Assembly (NCBI GenBank): GCA_030527765.1
Contig: JAUNAE010000219.1
Location: 1-6,458 of the forward strand
DNA length: 6,458 nucleotides
Direction: 5' to 3'
DNA from: Eubacteriales bacterium
GTDB taxonomy: Bacteria > Bacillota_A > Clostridia > Lachnospirales > Lachnospiraceae
The notes beneath the pieces were generated by a model, which had not been told where the DNA came from, searched no databases, and saw nothing but the letters and a program-made list of their open reading frames with translations. Below are positions 5,571-6,458 of this stretch, in pieces; the first letter of the stretch is position 1; every line of letters starts with the position of its first letter. The translations under genes were made by a program, and so were the position numbers.

Positions 5571-6458
5571 TCAATTTTCTTTGATTTCTGTGACGCGTCC
5601 TTCCAGACGTGGTGCCCGGGACACCTGCTCTGACCGCACCTGCTCAATGGCAGATCGAATCGCTGCAATGGCGATATCTACCTCTTCCTCTGTATTTTCT
5701 TCTCCAAGGGTAACTCTAAGAGATGCGCTGGCCAGTTCTTTGCTGTATCCAAGGGCAAGAAGCACATGTGAAGCTTCTCTTGATGCAGCAGAGCATGCCG
5801 AACCGGAACTTGCACAGATCCCCTGCTCATTCAGTTTGTTCACAAGCAGCACGCTGTGAGGAACTTGCTCTACTACAAAAGAACAGAATCCCGGCAGTCG
5901 TTTCTCGGGATCACCTGTCTGATACACGCCCGGAATCTGAAGTACGGCCTCCGTCAGCCGATCTCTCATACTCTGCAGGTGTTCCATGCGCTCCATCATT
6001 CCTGCGATATGCTCCTCCAACGCCGTTGTCATTCCGACAATTCCCGGAATGTTCTCTGTTCCGGAGCGATAACCCTTTTCCTGTCCGCCACCAGCAAGAA
6101 GTGGCTTCAGGCGCAGAGGAATTCTGGAAAAAAGAACTCCAACGCCCTTCGGACCGTTAAATTTGTGAGCCGATACGGACAGAAAATCAACTCCGAGTTT
6201 TCTCACATTGAGCGGAATATGTCCCACTGCCTGCACCGCATCTGTGTGAAAAAGAACTCGTTTCTTACGTGCAGCTGCAGCCAGTGCAGGAATGTCCAGA
6301 ATGGTACCAACAACATTGTTGGCAAGCATAATTGTGACGAGAATTGTATCCTCTCGAATTGCTTCTTCCAGCTGTTCCGGAGTAATCTGTCCTTTCTGAT
6401 CCGGCTTCAGATAAGTAACTTCATAGCCGTCTTCTTCCAGATCCTGCAGTGTCCGAAG
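5571..6458 (-). CDS. Cysteine desulfurase, NifS/IscS type (5' partial)
   Basis: This is a pyridoxal-phosphate enzyme that removes sulfur from cysteine as an enzyme-bound persulfide, feeding iron-sulfur cluster assembly, tRNA thiolation or similar uses. The frame is open to the right edge, giving 295 visible residues; about 85-110 N-terminal residues are outside. The methionine at 6329 is internal: the 43 codons before it read as ordinary family sequence (LKPDQKGQITPEQL). Numbered from the edge, MLANNVVGTI is at 44-53, HTDAVQ at 71-76 (D73 facing the pyridine nitrogen), and SAHKFNGPKG at 96-105, where K99 should hold the cofactor. RSGTEN is at 131-136. SSGSACSAASREASHVLLALG starts at 217, with catalytic C222, and SLRVTLGEENTEEEVD follows. 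The long loop around C222 indicates group I (NifS/IscS) rather than group II (SufS). A usually conserved Glu after NN is Val here. It converges on the transporter operon; its own operon partners lie outside. NifS and IscS roles cannot be separated here. Confidence 0.95.
   Translation of the reverse strand, partial: LRTLQDLEEDGYEVTYLKPDQKGQITPEQLEEAIREDTILVTIMLANNVVGTILDIPALAAAARKKRVLFHTDAVQAVGHIPLNVRKLGVDFLSVSAHKFNGPKGVGVLFSRIPLRLKPLLAGGGQEKGYRSGTENIPGIVGMTTALEEHIAGMMERMEHLQSMRDRLTEAVLQIPGVYQTGDPEKRLPGFCSFVVEQVPHSVLLVNKLNEQGICASSGSACSAASREASHVLLALGYSKELASASLRVTLGEENTEEEVDIAIAAIRSAIEQVRSEQVSRAPRLEGRVTEIKEN

Noticed and set aside
5557..6160. Two + strand open frames (5557-5859 and 5723-6160) opposite the cysteine desulfurase
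   Set aside because: Both are antisense to a gene with intact catalytic motifs, their translations match no family I know, and the higher GC there favours chance open frames.
1..6458. CRISPR arrays, tRNA or rRNA genes, transposase genes
   Set aside because: No regularly spaced direct repeats, no tRNA-like or rRNA-like segments and no transposase motifs were seen on either strand.

Overview
The window holds most of one ABC importer operon of the dipeptide/oligopeptide/nickel (Dpp/Opp) class on the + strand. A perfect hairpin terminator follows, and then the 3' part of a convergent cysteine desulfurase gene on the - strand. Strong GGAGG-type ribosome binding sites, moderate-to-low GC in the transporter, and protein sequences typical of anaerobic Firmicutes suggest a Clostridia-type bacterium, plausibly Lachnospiraceae. 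This placement rests on sequence style, because no rRNA or marker gene is present.

Layout: positions 2-706 are the 3' part of a DppB-type permease whose N-terminus lies outside the window. Positions 700-1599 are a complete DppC-type permease overlapping it by 7 bases. Positions 1648-3210 are the extracellular solute-binding protein (SBP_bac_5 family) behind a strong GGAGG site. A 245-base non-coding gap (3211-3455) contains three inverted repeats. Positions 3456-4490 and 4468-5352 are two ATPases (DppD- and DppF-type) overlapping by 23 bases. Positions 5353-5570 are non-coding and hold several hairpins, the main one a perfect 23-bp stem at 5455-5505 placed to stop transcription from both sides. 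Positions 5571-6458 (- strand) are a group I (NifS/IscS-like) cysteine desulfurase running off the right edge with its reading frame open.

The five transporter genes make a complete importer: a binding protein captures the solute outside the cell, two permeases form the channel, and two ATPases drive uptake. The substrate cannot be read from sequence; peptides are the most likely cargo, with nickel or other small solutes possible. The order is permease-permease-binding protein-ATPase-ATPase, and the structured gap after the binding-protein gene could uncouple its expression from that of the ATPases.

I see no evidence of a wholly undescribed system. The points most worth a second look are these: all four cysteines expected in the C-terminal iron-sulfur motif are missing from the first ATPase; the matching region is shortened in the second ATPase; the binding protein has a signal peptide with no lipobox cysteine although the host looks Gram-positive; the gap inside the operon is rich in inverted repeats; and base composition steps up across the terminator.
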